DNA of 64,000 nucleotides, from NCBI GenBank assembly GCA_918026815.1, contig CAKJVC010000155.1:434001-498000 (forward strand). The letters run 5' to 3'. The first letter of the stretch is position 1. Each line of letters opens with the position of its first letter. The notes beneath the pieces are model-generated. The model did no database searches, was not told the DNA's origin, and was given only the letters and a program-made list of their open reading frames with translations. The translations under genes and the position numbers were made by a program. The stretch is from Chalara sp. BL73. Its lineage: Eukaryota > Ascomycota > Leotiomycetes > Helotiales. This document shows positions 32,262-42,037 of the stretch, in pieces.

Positions 32262-33654
32262 CTATAGCCGTGCTGAGATAGTGTCTTTTCCAGATTCGTC
32301 TCTGTGAACCACCTCTTCAAAAGCCTCGATCACGTCATGTTCATGAAGCCACACAGTATCTGGTCTATTCACAGCTAAACTTCTCAGGTCTTCATCCGTT
32401 ACCTCCTTCCCAACATTTGCTGCCTTTTTCTTATTAGCATTATGCACAATGTTAAGCAGCTTTTCAGCATGAGGCTTCCGTGTCGCTTCATATAATCTTA
32501 GAGCTTTCCCAATTTCTGTTGAGCTTGGCTTGGTGATGGCAGATGGTGGGAAAACATGATTGAGCGCAAGTGAAAATGCATAAGCATCGTCGATAGCTAT
32601 TGAGCCGCCGGTCGCAAAGGCACCTCCATGAGCGTGCGCTGCATCCCCGATGAGGGTGATATGATTTCCAAAAACCCATGATTTCAGTGGCCCAGCTATC
32701 GAAAAATTGGGATAGTATCGTATTTCCGGGGTTGCTTCTGCAAGTGCTTTGACTACAGGATTCCAATCCTAACGAATGTTAGAGCAATCAAGTGATCCTG
32801 TAAAACTTGCCCTTACCTTATAGATTTCTCTCAAGTACTTCACACTCGCTTCTTGGTCCCAGACGACATCATTGAATGGAGGATTCTCGCCATCAGGGTC
32901 ACTACTGTAGCCTCCTACAGTGGTGAACTTATTCTTGCCTAACCTTGAGGCAAAGAAATTGGTTTGTGGGCCAATCCAATGTATCGAGTCTGGTGGTAAA
33001 TCTGGGATGTTTCTGACCAGAGAGAAGTCAAATATTGCCCGGAATGCTGTCCATCCACTCCACTTCAATTCAAGCTCCGGTACAAGAAAACTTCTGACAC
33101 CCTACCACGCCTTAGGATTTGTTCATGCGGAGGTCTAATAAGGAATCACTCACCGACCGGAGTCCATCCGCGCCTAATAGAATATCCGCCGTCGCCACCG
33201 ATCCGTCTTCAAAGCTAATTTGAACTCTCTCATCATTTAAACTAACATCCTTAAATCTCTTCCTTAGGTGAATGATCTCCTTCGGTACATTTTGCAATAA
33301 AGCTTCCTGTAGGTGGGCTCTGTGATATCGCGCCGTATGGTGCAAGTACTCAGGCACATTCTCATGGAAGTCTTGACTCAAAACTTCGTTCGTCTTCCAG
33401 TGTCTGTAGATCATTGGAATATTGGATGTGCCGCGAAAACATACTTCGTCGCTGATAGCATGTTCGAGACCCAGGCGCTCCAGCGTGCGGAGGCCATTTG
33501 GTCCGAGTGCTATGCTGGCACCAATCTCTTTCAGCTCTGTAGCCTGTTCATAAATATGAACATTTATGAGAGGATGTTTGAGGAGGGCAATGGCTGCGGT
33601 CAGGCCCGCGATCCCAGCACCTGAGATCGCTATCTCAAGCTTTGCACTACCCAT
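32262..33654 (-). CDS. FAD-dependent monooxygenase (salicylate hydroxylase-like)
   Basis: Three exons, 33154-33654, 32817-33101 and 32262-32768, with introns of 52 and 48 bp, give 430 residues. The N-terminal FAD-binding motif is AISGAGIAGLTAAIALL, followed by an acidic residue at the end of the second strand (VHIYEQA). ADILLGADGLRS carries the central DG motif, and HITLIGDAAHAHGGAFATGG the second FAD/ribityl contact. LELKWSGWTAFRAIF and SIHWIGPQ are typical of the class A aromatic hydroxylases close to salicylate hydroxylase. It uses NAD(P)H and O2 to hydroxylate an aromatic or polyketide substrate that cannot be identified here. It has no signal peptide and is probably cytosolic. Its start faces the formyl-THF deformylase gene across about 630 bp. 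Confidence 0.92.
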
Positions 33655-34281
33655 TTCTGACAGGTCTAAATGAAAATTCTAAATGTTCAGCCATCGGACC
33701 TGATAGTGCCATCCCCCATTTTATGAAGCGTTGTATTGTAAAGTCTCCCACTTCTGTCATATCATGCAATTCCTATGAAGACTGACGTTTTTATGAAATA
33801 TCACGTGTCAGGTGGAACCGATGTCCAGAAACGTGCAAGCTTCAGCTATGATGACTCGAAACCATTGTTTTTCTCCAAATAGACGTTGCCCCATCAAAGC
33901 ACAAACTTCAAATGTTCCTTAAATTACCTTATGGCAATTGACATGGGTCACGCCTGAGATGGCATTGCCAAGAAACATGACTCGCGCTAGCATTAAGATG
34001 AAATAAATGGATTTTGAAAGGCCGGATGCTTTGATTACTTTGGAGGATTTCACAGGTTGTAGGTGTCACTTTCCAGTTGGAGATTTCAACCTTAATGATT
34101 CATGATATAGCAAGTTTAATTCCAATCACGTGATACAATCCAAAACATCCAGCCGTTACCGGCGATTTGGTTTTAGAACAAAATGTGGAGATCAAATTCT
34201 TCAACGCCAATTACTTTTATCCACTTCTGCCATCTGCGAAAATGAGTCAATTACTCCGCGTCACGTCTCGTCGATATATCG
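33655..34281. other. divergent promoter region
   Basis: About 630 bp between the monooxygenase and formyltetrahydrofolate deformylase start codons. It contains two TCACGTG-type sites (near 33802 and 34126), possible bHLH or bZIP targets. No coding signal is seen. Confidence 0.4.
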
Positions 34282-35385
34282 ATGTCGACGGCGAGCAAAC
34301 TGGGCTTTGGCCGGATACCACTAAGAAAAGTAAATTTAGCTTTCTCGGGAGCGGCAGAGCTAAAGTTAACCTTACGGACAACTTGCTTTTCTTCCAGACC
34401 TCAAATATTGAAACCTCTTCAGCGACTTCTCACCACAAGCAGCTTGCACAACGCTCCATACACCTGCATAACTCCGTCCGGAATGGCTTCGATACCACCC
34501 AAGGCCGCTGTTACACCTGCCCCTGAGTATATTTTGACACTATCGTGCCCAGATCGTCCTGGGATTGTCCATGCCGTTACAGGCTTTCTGGCTGAGCACG
34601 ACCTGAATATCAAAGACTCCCAGCAATTTGGAGACCCGACATCCAAGAGATTCTTTATGAGAGTGCATTTTGCGCCAGCCAACGCCACCTCTCCTGTCAA
34701 CGAGATCAATGTCGAGCAATTGCGGAAGGCATTCGAGACGACAGCGGAATCTTTAGCAATGACGTTCGAGCTTTCGTCGCTTGCCGAAAAACCAAAGGTC
34801 ATGATTATGGTCTCCAAAATTGGCCATTGTTTGAACGATCTCCTGTTCCGACAGTCAATCAAGCAGCTCGGCATAGACGTACCGCTTATTGTTTCCAACC
34901 ACCCAGATTTCGAACCTCTAGCAAAATCATACAACATCCCATTTCGCCATCTTCCTGTCACAGCTGAAACGAAATTGGAACAGGAGAAACAGATTCTAGA
35001 TCTAGTCAAGGCAAACAATATCGACCTAATCGTGTTGGCGCGGTACATGCAAGTCTTGTCGCCAGGCCTATGCAGCGCCATGTCAGGCAAGATCATCAAT
35101 ATCCATCACAGCTTCTTGCCATCTTTCAAAGGTGCAAAGCCTTACCATCAGGCGTATGATCGTGGCGTCAAGATTATTGGAGCCACTGCACATTTTGTAA
35201 CCAGTGATCTGGACGAAGGACCGATTATTGAGCAGAATGTCGTTCGCGTAGACCATGCACTTAGCCCAAAAGAGCTTACGATCGAAGGCAGTAATGTGGA
35301 AAGCAATGTTTTGGCCACGGCTGTGAAGTGGGTGACGGAGAAGAGGGTTCTTCTCAACGGTCACAAGACTGTCGTTTTCAATTAG
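34282..35385 (+). CDS. formyltetrahydrofolate deformylase (PurU-type)
   Basis: Hydrolyses 10-formyltetrahydrofolate to tetrahydrofolate and formate, adjusting one-carbon pools. A single exon encodes 367 residues from the ATG at 34282. The first ~70 residues are basic, Ser/Leu-rich and lack acids apart from one Glu, as in a mitochondrial presequence; a second ATG at 34483 (MASIPPK) could start a cytosolic form. The ACT domain begins YILTLSCPDRPGIVHAVTGF. The formyltransferase-like catalytic domain starts MIMVSKIGHCLNDLLFR and holds INIHHSFLPSFKGAKPYHQA (H275/H276) and TSDLDEGPI with the conserved catalytic Asp (D311). All parts look intact. It fits functionally with the glycine cleavage P protein elsewhere in the window (one-carbon metabolism), but they are not linked. 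Confidence 0.95.
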   Translation: MSTASKLGFGRIPLRKVNLAFSGAAELKLTLRTTCFSSRPQILKPLQRLLTTSSLHNAPYTCITPSGMASIPPKAAVTPAPEYILTLSCPDRPGIVHAVTGFLAEHDLNIKDSQQFGDPTSKRFFMRVHFAPANATSPVNEINVEQLRKAFETTAESLAMTFELSSLAEKPKVMIMVSKIGHCLNDLLFRQSIKQLGIDVPLIVSNHPDFEPLAKSYNIPFRHLPVTAETKLEQEKQILDLVKANNIDLIVLARYMQVLSPGLCSAMSGKIINIHHSFLPSFKGAKPYHQAYDRGVKIIGATAHFVTSDLDEGPIIEQNVVRVDHALSPKELTIEGSNVESNVLATAVKWVTEKRVLLNGHKTVVFN

Positions 35386-37170
35386 GCGTGTGAACTTCAA
35401 ATATGAGGGAAATAGGAAAAGTACTTGTTTAGATATAGACCCCTAGGAAACTAGTTCGACCATCATCTCCAGTTTCAATTTCTTTCAAACATTTCATAAT
35501 TATACAAATGATTCCAGAACATAAACCAAAGAAAAGACATCCCATAATGCTTAGTTAGCAAAACTAATTTTACATGATCTAGCTTTATGAAAAGAAAAAA
35601 TGTGAGGTTGTAAGAGTGATTACAATTGAGCCAACCACCTGGCAAGTAGGGTAAGTATAAGTAAAACTAAGCTATTTGTCGCGCACGTAGCTATGGCTAC
35701 CCGGCCATGGCTTTGGTCGCTAGTAGCGGAACCTGCCGATGTGTATAAATACGCATTCCCCGTACGCGTAGATAGCTTTCTCCTTGTTTAGTTTCTTAGC
35801 TAATAGAGTACTGTATTGTTTGGTTCTATAGAGGTACTCGCCTGACCAAAATTGACTGTTTGTTTAAAAAAAAAATGCAAAAGTGTAATTGTTAAAATTG
35901 ACTAAGGCCCGGCGCCTCCTCAAGCGTCTGGTTTTCTCTCATTCACGTGAGATTGTCATATTCTTGTAGCAGTGTCTCCTCCGTATGTCTGTAGATCAGG
36001 TAGGTCATGGTGGATACATCGTCGCTGCAAACGCTTGAAGTTGAAGATTCCACGGTAAAGGAGGCTTAAGCAGGCTTATTTCTTAGTGTATGTATGGGTT
36101 TTATCGACAAGGTGAACTCCAATAAAGTCATTGGATTCGAGTCGCGTTCAATCACCCAGTTTAAGGTTGAGGGCCAGAGACTAGAAGGTACTATGTACAA
36201 AGTGGGTATTGCCTTCATCTTTCTAATGAGAATGAGGCTCGTCTGGGTCCGAAATCCTGCCGCTTCTGTAGTCGCATTGTCTTCCACTTCAACCCATTAT
36301 GTCTCCTTCTCAGTCCTTGTCTGCCTACGCCTCTCTGCATCTCATAACTTTTTGAGGAGCATCAGCTGGGGGATTTTCAGGGGAAACTCTATTCTTGTCT
36401 GATGCGTTCATGAGCCGTACACCAGTAGAAATGGCGTTTGCCAAAATAAGCCATGCTGGTCTTCTGAAGCATTCAAGCTATTAGAATGCATCGATCCGTT
36501 TGTCAATCCAAGGCATCAGCCTACCATGAATTAATCTCGCCAAAACAGTCCTTAATTTGACCTACGCCCTTTGTTGTTCGTCTTGTACTTTTCTCGTCAT
36601 CTCAATCATCATTGTTTTTAGAGAGAGCGGGGCCATCTTGCACCAGAAAGGTCGTTTCTGCGTCGGATGTTTTTCTTGTACCAATATCTGAACACGTTGT
36701 AGTAGCTTAAATAAGGAGAATGGTTTGCTTTGACTCTTGGGTCCAGAGAATTGGCAAGACTGGGTTCTGGTGGTTTAGGTAAGGTTAGCTGAAACACTGT
36801 CCTTCATCAGCAAAACTGGTGACCTTCATCAGTCTACCTCGCAGTTCTGAACATCTGATCATGATACACACGGCTTTGGCCATAAGTCCTTAGACGTCTG
36901 GCAACCTGATTATGAGTAGGTAACAGTATAACTAATATCATTTTCCTTGTCCGTTTCCCTAAATTCCCCATCGCCTCTATCTAGAGACCTGACTTCTTGT
37001 CATTAGTGCTACTAGAACAGGTTCAAATTCATTCTGACATTCGCCATCACTATTACACCATAACGCACATCAAAAACGACTATTACTCGCTTGCCTGCTA
37101 ACGGCCCATACTAGCTATAATAAGTAATTTAAGTGTGCTAAAGCAAGCTTAAAAGCTATATTCTTTATAT
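35386..37170. other. intergenic, 5' flank of the transposon
   Basis: About 1.8 kb with no recognised gene. The last ~90 bp before the transposon (about 37120-37170) shows partial inverted similarity to the sequence on its other side. Confidence 0.4.
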
Positions 37171-37178
37171 TTTAAAGC
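37171..37178. repeat. 8-bp target-site duplication, left copy
   Basis: TTTAAAGC directly abuts the CAGTG terminus of the hAT element and is repeated exactly at 40649-40656. Eight bases is the diagnostic duplication length for hAT insertion. Confidence 0.95.
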
Positions 37179-37425
37179 CAGTGTGTCAATTGAGTAGAGT
37201 AGAGTAGAGTATAGGCTAATACTCTAACTCTACTCAAGCTAGATTTTATATACTCTAACTCTACTCTAATACTACTTGAGTAACTTGAGTAGTACTCGAG
37301 TAGTTAGCACGTGACGACACTAGTACTAATACAGATTGGTTTTTGCTTATTAATACAAAACAAAAGTAAAAGCGAAACAAAACTATATCGAATCTTTTCG
37401 ATTGTTCGTATTATTAATATAGTTT

Positions 37426-37497
37426 ATTATAAATGTATTGATTATAAATGTATTGATTATAAATGTATTGATTATAAATGTACTGATTATAAATAAA
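37426..37497 (+). repeat. 15-bp tandem repeat, about 4.7 copies, inside the hAT element
   Basis: The unit ATTATAAATGTATTG is repeated at 37426, 37441, 37456 and 37471 (the last with one change, TGTACTG), with a partial fifth copy. It lies in the 5' non-coding part of the transposon, upstream of the transposase start. Confidence 0.9.
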
Positions 37498-37710
37498 TAA
37501 TTTTAATTACTAAGTTAAAAAACATACTAGATTTTTGATTAATAATAAAACGAAACTACTAGAATTTTTTAATTTGATATAAATAAAATCAAGTTCTTTG
37601 TTTTTTTACAACTTATTAAAAATAAAACTATATTATATTAACTACAAGTTTATTACAACAACAACTATTATTACTTAAGCACTTTAACTTATTATATATA
37701 TTATTATAAT

Positions 37711-40399
37711 ATGTCTTAAAATACTTCTATCCGTTTTAATATCGAACAAAATCACTCTGATTTTAAATTGCTTTCTTTAAACAATCAACTTATTATTTTT
37801 AAAGAAGGTTTATTTAAAAAAAAGCTTGATTTTATTAAAAATAACTCTAAAGAAGTTAATAACTTTCGAACTGTTACTATTACTTGCTTTTATAAAAGCT
37901 GTAAGTAAGTATATTAATTATTTAAAGTACGACTTATTTATATATACTTATATAATATTTAGCAAACAATAGTTAAATTATCGAGTTTTTGAATTTACGA
38001 ACAATTATATTAAACATTATAAAAATAAACACAAAGCTGTTAATATAGATGCTATTATTAAAAGTGTACTTTTAAGTAAGTTTATTTTTAATAAAGCTTA
38101 TTAAGTTTTTTTTACTAATTATATTAATAGACGAACTTAGCGAAAGTTCTAGTACTCAGTCTACTATTACTAGTTTTTTTAAACGTTAAAAAGCTAATAC
38201 TTCGCTTGTTTCTCGATTTAACGAAAACAAGTTTAAAAAGCTTTTACTAGCTTTTATTATAGCTAATAATATATCGTTTCGAGCAGTTACTACTAAATCT
38301 TTTAAAAATATAGTTTATTATTTAAACCCGTAAGTTCTTTACTTATATATATGCGCATAATACTAGTTATACTTATTAAGCAAATACTAAAATTATATTC
38401 TAAAGTATTAACTGATGAATTACAAAAAAGCTTTAATAATAATTTGCTTTTAATTCAAAAAGAATTAAAAAAAAATATTATTAATAACAGTACTTTTTCT
38501 TTAATTTTAAACGTTTAAACTGCTATAAATCAAAACGCTTATTTCGGCATTACAATGCAAGTATTTTTAATTATATTAATTTTTAATAATTAATTTACTA
38601 ACTTGAATTTAAACATTTTATTAATAGTCGATTTAAATTAAAATCGTATTTACTAGCAATGCGAAATTTAAAAGATATTCATTCAAGTGTTTATTTAAAT
38701 AAAGTTTTAATTCAAACTTTAAAAAATTTTAATATAAAGTATAATATAACTAAGTAAGTTAATTATTAACTATTTTGTTATTAAAAGATTTTTTATTAAT
38801 TTTTTTAATAGTATTACTCGAAATAACGCTTCGTCAAACGACACTTTATTAAAAGCTTTTACAAAACATTATAATAAAAAAAAGCTTAAATTTCAAAGTA
38901 ATATACTTTGTATAGCTCACGTTTTAAATTTAGTTATACAAGATATATTGAAAAATATTATTAAAAACAATTACGATATAGCTTATCAAGTTAATAAAAA
39001 CGTTTATAAAAAAAAAAGCAAAAAAAAAAAAACTAATATTACAAGTAAGTTATTTATTATATTATATTATATTATATTATAAATATTAATATTATATATA
39101 GATTTATCGATTTAGCGTAAAGTCCGAAAAATTATAATCGCTTTTAAATATAATCAAAAAAATAAACGCTTATTAAAAGTTCAGTTTAATGCTTTTAACA
39201 TCGAAAACTTTCGGTTTTTTTAATTAAGTAAGTTTGTTAATTTTCAATAGTAATAAGTATTATTTATATTAAAGATTTAACTTATTATTAAATCAAAAAA
39301 CTCGGTAGTCTTTTACTTATTATATGCTTAAAAAGTTTTTACATGTTTATACAGCTATTAAAGCTGTTATAAACGAGTTTAGCTTTAAAGCTTTTAAAAG
39401 CAAAAATTTACTTTTAACCGAAAAAGAATTAATTTATTTAAACAATATTTTAAAGATTTTAACTATTTTTATTCGAGCTACTACTAAATTACAAGCTGAA
39501 AAATATCCGACGGCTTATTATATTATACCGGAAGTTTATAATATATATAATAAACTTGAAAATTTTAAAACAGAATTTAAAGTAAGTATTTAACTTTTTT
39601 TATTAACTATTAATAATTTGTTATATATTAATAATTTAATAAAATAAAGTCTTTATTGAAGCAATTGATAAAAAAATAGCTAAACTACGTAAATACTATT
39701 TTAAAACAGGAAGTATTAAAAAAAGTAAATCTTTTTATTTAGCTTTAATTTTAAATCTTAAAATTAAACAAAAAAAGCTTGTTAATATCGGATTATTTAA
39801 TAGTATATCTATTGATATATATAATAAGCTTTATATAGACTTCCAAAAGTTTTTTTTTTTTAATATATATTAAATTTTTATTAATATTTAAATAGTTATA
39901 AAAAAGATTACGAAGCTAGTAATTCTATTTAAGCTAATAATTAAAAACAAGATATTTACGACGATAGCGACGATTTAAATATATATTTTAAGCTTGAAAA
40001 AAAGCTTATTTTAAACGAATTAACTTTTTATTTAAAAAAAAAAAAAAAACTTAAAACTGTAAGTGATTTTTTATTATAACATAATACAAAAATAACTAAT
40101 ATTTAATATAGACAAGACTTTTAGACTTTTAGCGTACTAATAAAAATAAATATCCGGTATTATTTTTAATAGCAAGAAAATATTTACAAATTCCTGCTAC
40201 TTCAGCTAGTAGCGAAAAGTTTTTTAGTACAAAAGCTTTTATTATATTTAAAGTTCGAAATCGACTTAATAAAGAAACTTTTGAAAAGCTTATATGCTTT
40301 AAAAGTTGGAGCATATTTAAAAACGAGCTAATAAAAGAAATTAAAGAAGTTAAAAAAAAGCTAAAACACGAAAATAACGACTTTTTTATAAAAGAATAG
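37711..40399 (+). pseudogene. hAT transposase pseudogene, AT-rich with several introns
   Basis: From an ATG at 37711 the coding pieces are separated by AT-rich introns with GTAAGT donors (for example near 37903, 38331, 38755, 39043, 39583, 40061). Recognisable hAT blocks: FRAVTTKSFKNIVYYLNP (about 38280-38330), ITRNNASSNDTLLKAF and ILCIAHVLNLVIQDIL (about 38815-38960), and the C-terminal dimerisation domain KYPVLFLIARKYLQIPATSA then SSEKFFS (40149-40230). In-frame stops interrupt it at 37717 (TAA), 37970 (TAG), 38187 (TAA), 38516 (TAA) and 40130 (TAG). By comparison with the family, 37970, 38516 and 40130 sit at expected Trp codons, and the other two fit Gln codons. Each is explained by C-to-T or G-to-A change. 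A BED-type N-terminus could not be confirmed. Confidence 0.88.
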
Positions 40400-40648
40400 A
40401 AAAATATAAAAAGGAAGCTAAGTTGTACTTAACTATATTTAAAATTAGTAGTTATTATTATTGTTATTCTATATTTATTGAGATTTTAAAAAATCACGTG
40501 CTTCATATTACCTACTCTAGAGTACTACTCGAGTTACTCGAGTAATATACTTTAAAGTAATTACAAAAGCGCTACTCTAACTCTACTCTAAACTACTCGA
40601 GTAACTCAAGTAGTACTCGAGTAATTAGAGTTTTTTTTTGACACACTG

Positions 40649-40656
40649 TTTAAAGC
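40649..40656. repeat. 8-bp target-site duplication, right copy
   Basis: TTTAAAGC immediately after the CACACTG terminus, identical to the left copy at 37171-37178. Confidence 0.95.
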
Positions 40657-40950
40657 TTTAATTAGCTTTAGCAACTTAGATGAGTCTCCAGGACTCAGTA
40701 GATTAGGCCATAAACTTTTAGACCTAACCTACTAAGTTTATATTCAAGAAAGACCCAGCCCACTGAGTTGGTACCCACTCCGGGTAAGTGGGTAGCCAGT
40801 GTGTTACCCGCGGCGTACTCCAGACCATGCTGGTCGCTCTTGCCTCTTCTAGGCCATTCATCAAAGTTATCTAAAGCATGCAGGCGGCCCGTTCATCGTG
40901 GAGTAGGTAAGAGAGAAGGATGATAGAAAAAACCTGATAGTAGTAATTAA

Positions 40951-41286
40951 ATGCTAACGATCAGCAAGGACGGTAGATCTTCGGTCTGTATCGATTCCAG
41001 GAACAGCCTGTTTCACGACCTGTCGCCAAATGAAGCAGATGAATGGCAGAGTAGAATACAGGTGCAGCCCACTTTGGAGAAATGGAAAATTCCAGCCCCG
41101 TACTGTGGGTGGAAAGGTGAATCGAGAACTTTCATAGTGTGCGAGCTGGACAGGTTGCTACCAGTTTCTCTACAGGAGATGATGGCCGATCTGGCGGGGA
41201 GCAAGATAGTCCGTTTACACGCTGGACACATGGCGCAACTAAGTCAACCTAATGCAGTTGCTAAGATTATATGTGATGAAATTTGA
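40951..41286 (+). pseudogene. C-terminal half of an alpha/beta hydrolase
   Basis: An open frame of 111 codons encodes only the C-terminal part of a fungal alpha/beta hydrolase of the AB-hydrolase/esterase type: SLFHDLSPNEADEWQSRI, then CGWKGESRTFIVCELDRLLP (the strand carrying the acidic triad residue), SLQEMMADLAGSKIVRL and HAGHMAQLSQPNAVAKII with the catalytic His. The N-terminal half with the nucleophile elbow is absent and cannot be found upstream, where about 300 bp separate it from the hAT right end. It is therefore a truncated gene. The remaining frame is intact, so the loss may be recent or the fragment may still be transcribed. Confidence 0.7.
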
Positions 41287-42037
41287 TAGTGCCTCATAAG
41301 AGAAAGTTGCGATTAATGATGCTAATTCTCCTTTCTGGTCCTTTTATCCCCATACAATAGCTCTGCCTTGCCAACACATGAAATTCTCTGGTGAAGCCAA
41401 CTATTGTTGACTACCGTTGGCTGAAGTGTCGTCGTGTGATAAAAAGGTAACCCTGAAGCGTCCGTTCTTAGAAACAGGCGCAGTGGAGAGGTGTAGAAAA
41501 GGGAGGCTATTGAGGGAAAGGATGAATCAAAATGAGGTGTGGCCGAGAAGTAGACTTTCTATAACCCACATTGTTGATAATTAATAAGTTCTTTCCCGCC
41601 TCGTGCATCACGCAAGTAAATTAAACTATCAGTGTTAATGTTTGTTCTGCTATTCTGGATTCCTCCAACAGGATATAGAACGACGCGCTTAAGTAGATCA
41701 AAGGATATCGCACTCCCAACGCCAAGATTAAAGTTTGTATAACAAAATCGCCGTGGATTTCCAGCCTCTAGCGATAAATGCGCGCACGTAGGAGCAAGTA
41801 TTGTTTGTTGTGAAGTTAACAGCCCTGAGAAATGGCCATTCATTCCCTAATTACAAACCACTCTCCTGCTAAAAGCCAAGCTTGGATGGTTACTACTCAA
41901 TATCAGAGTGCAACATGCGACTGCCTAAAGCGTGATCCAGGGTTTTGGTCACGGTTCTTCACTGGAAGGGCCTTGGAGGATGGATTCTACCTGACCTCGC
42001 GTCTCCGAACACACACCGCGTCCTGCTAACCCCAAGA
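41287..42037. other. intergenic
   Basis: About 750 bp between the hydrolase fragment and the convergent VIT/VWA gene; nothing recognised. Confidence 0.45.

Larger units (their letters stand above)
37179..40648 (+). mobile_element. hAT DNA transposon, full length, inactivated
   Basis: A 3,470-bp element with inverted termini CAGTGTGTCAA (left 37179-37189, right 40638-40648) and a perfect 8-bp target duplication on both sides. Subterminal arrays of ACTCTAACTCTACTC-like and GAGTAGTACTCGAG-like motifs lie within about 140 bp of each end and are likely transposase-binding repeats. The interior is strikingly AT-rich compared with all flanking genes and carries one transposase gene in plus orientation. 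The element appears structurally complete but its transposase has in-frame stops, so it is not autonomous. The base bias and the type of stops suggest repeat-induced point mutation. Confidence 0.95.

Noticed and set aside
34419..35099. 226-codon minus-strand frame
   Set aside because: Antisense to the formyltetrahydrofolate deformylase catalytic domain; no independent evidence.
36130..36150. GATTCGAGTCGC resembling a tRNA T-arm
   Set aside because: No matching arms on either side; isolated motif.
37426..37497. CRISPR-like array of short repeats
   Set aside because: The 15-bp units are contiguous with no spacers, in a eukaryotic transposon; a simple tandem repeat.
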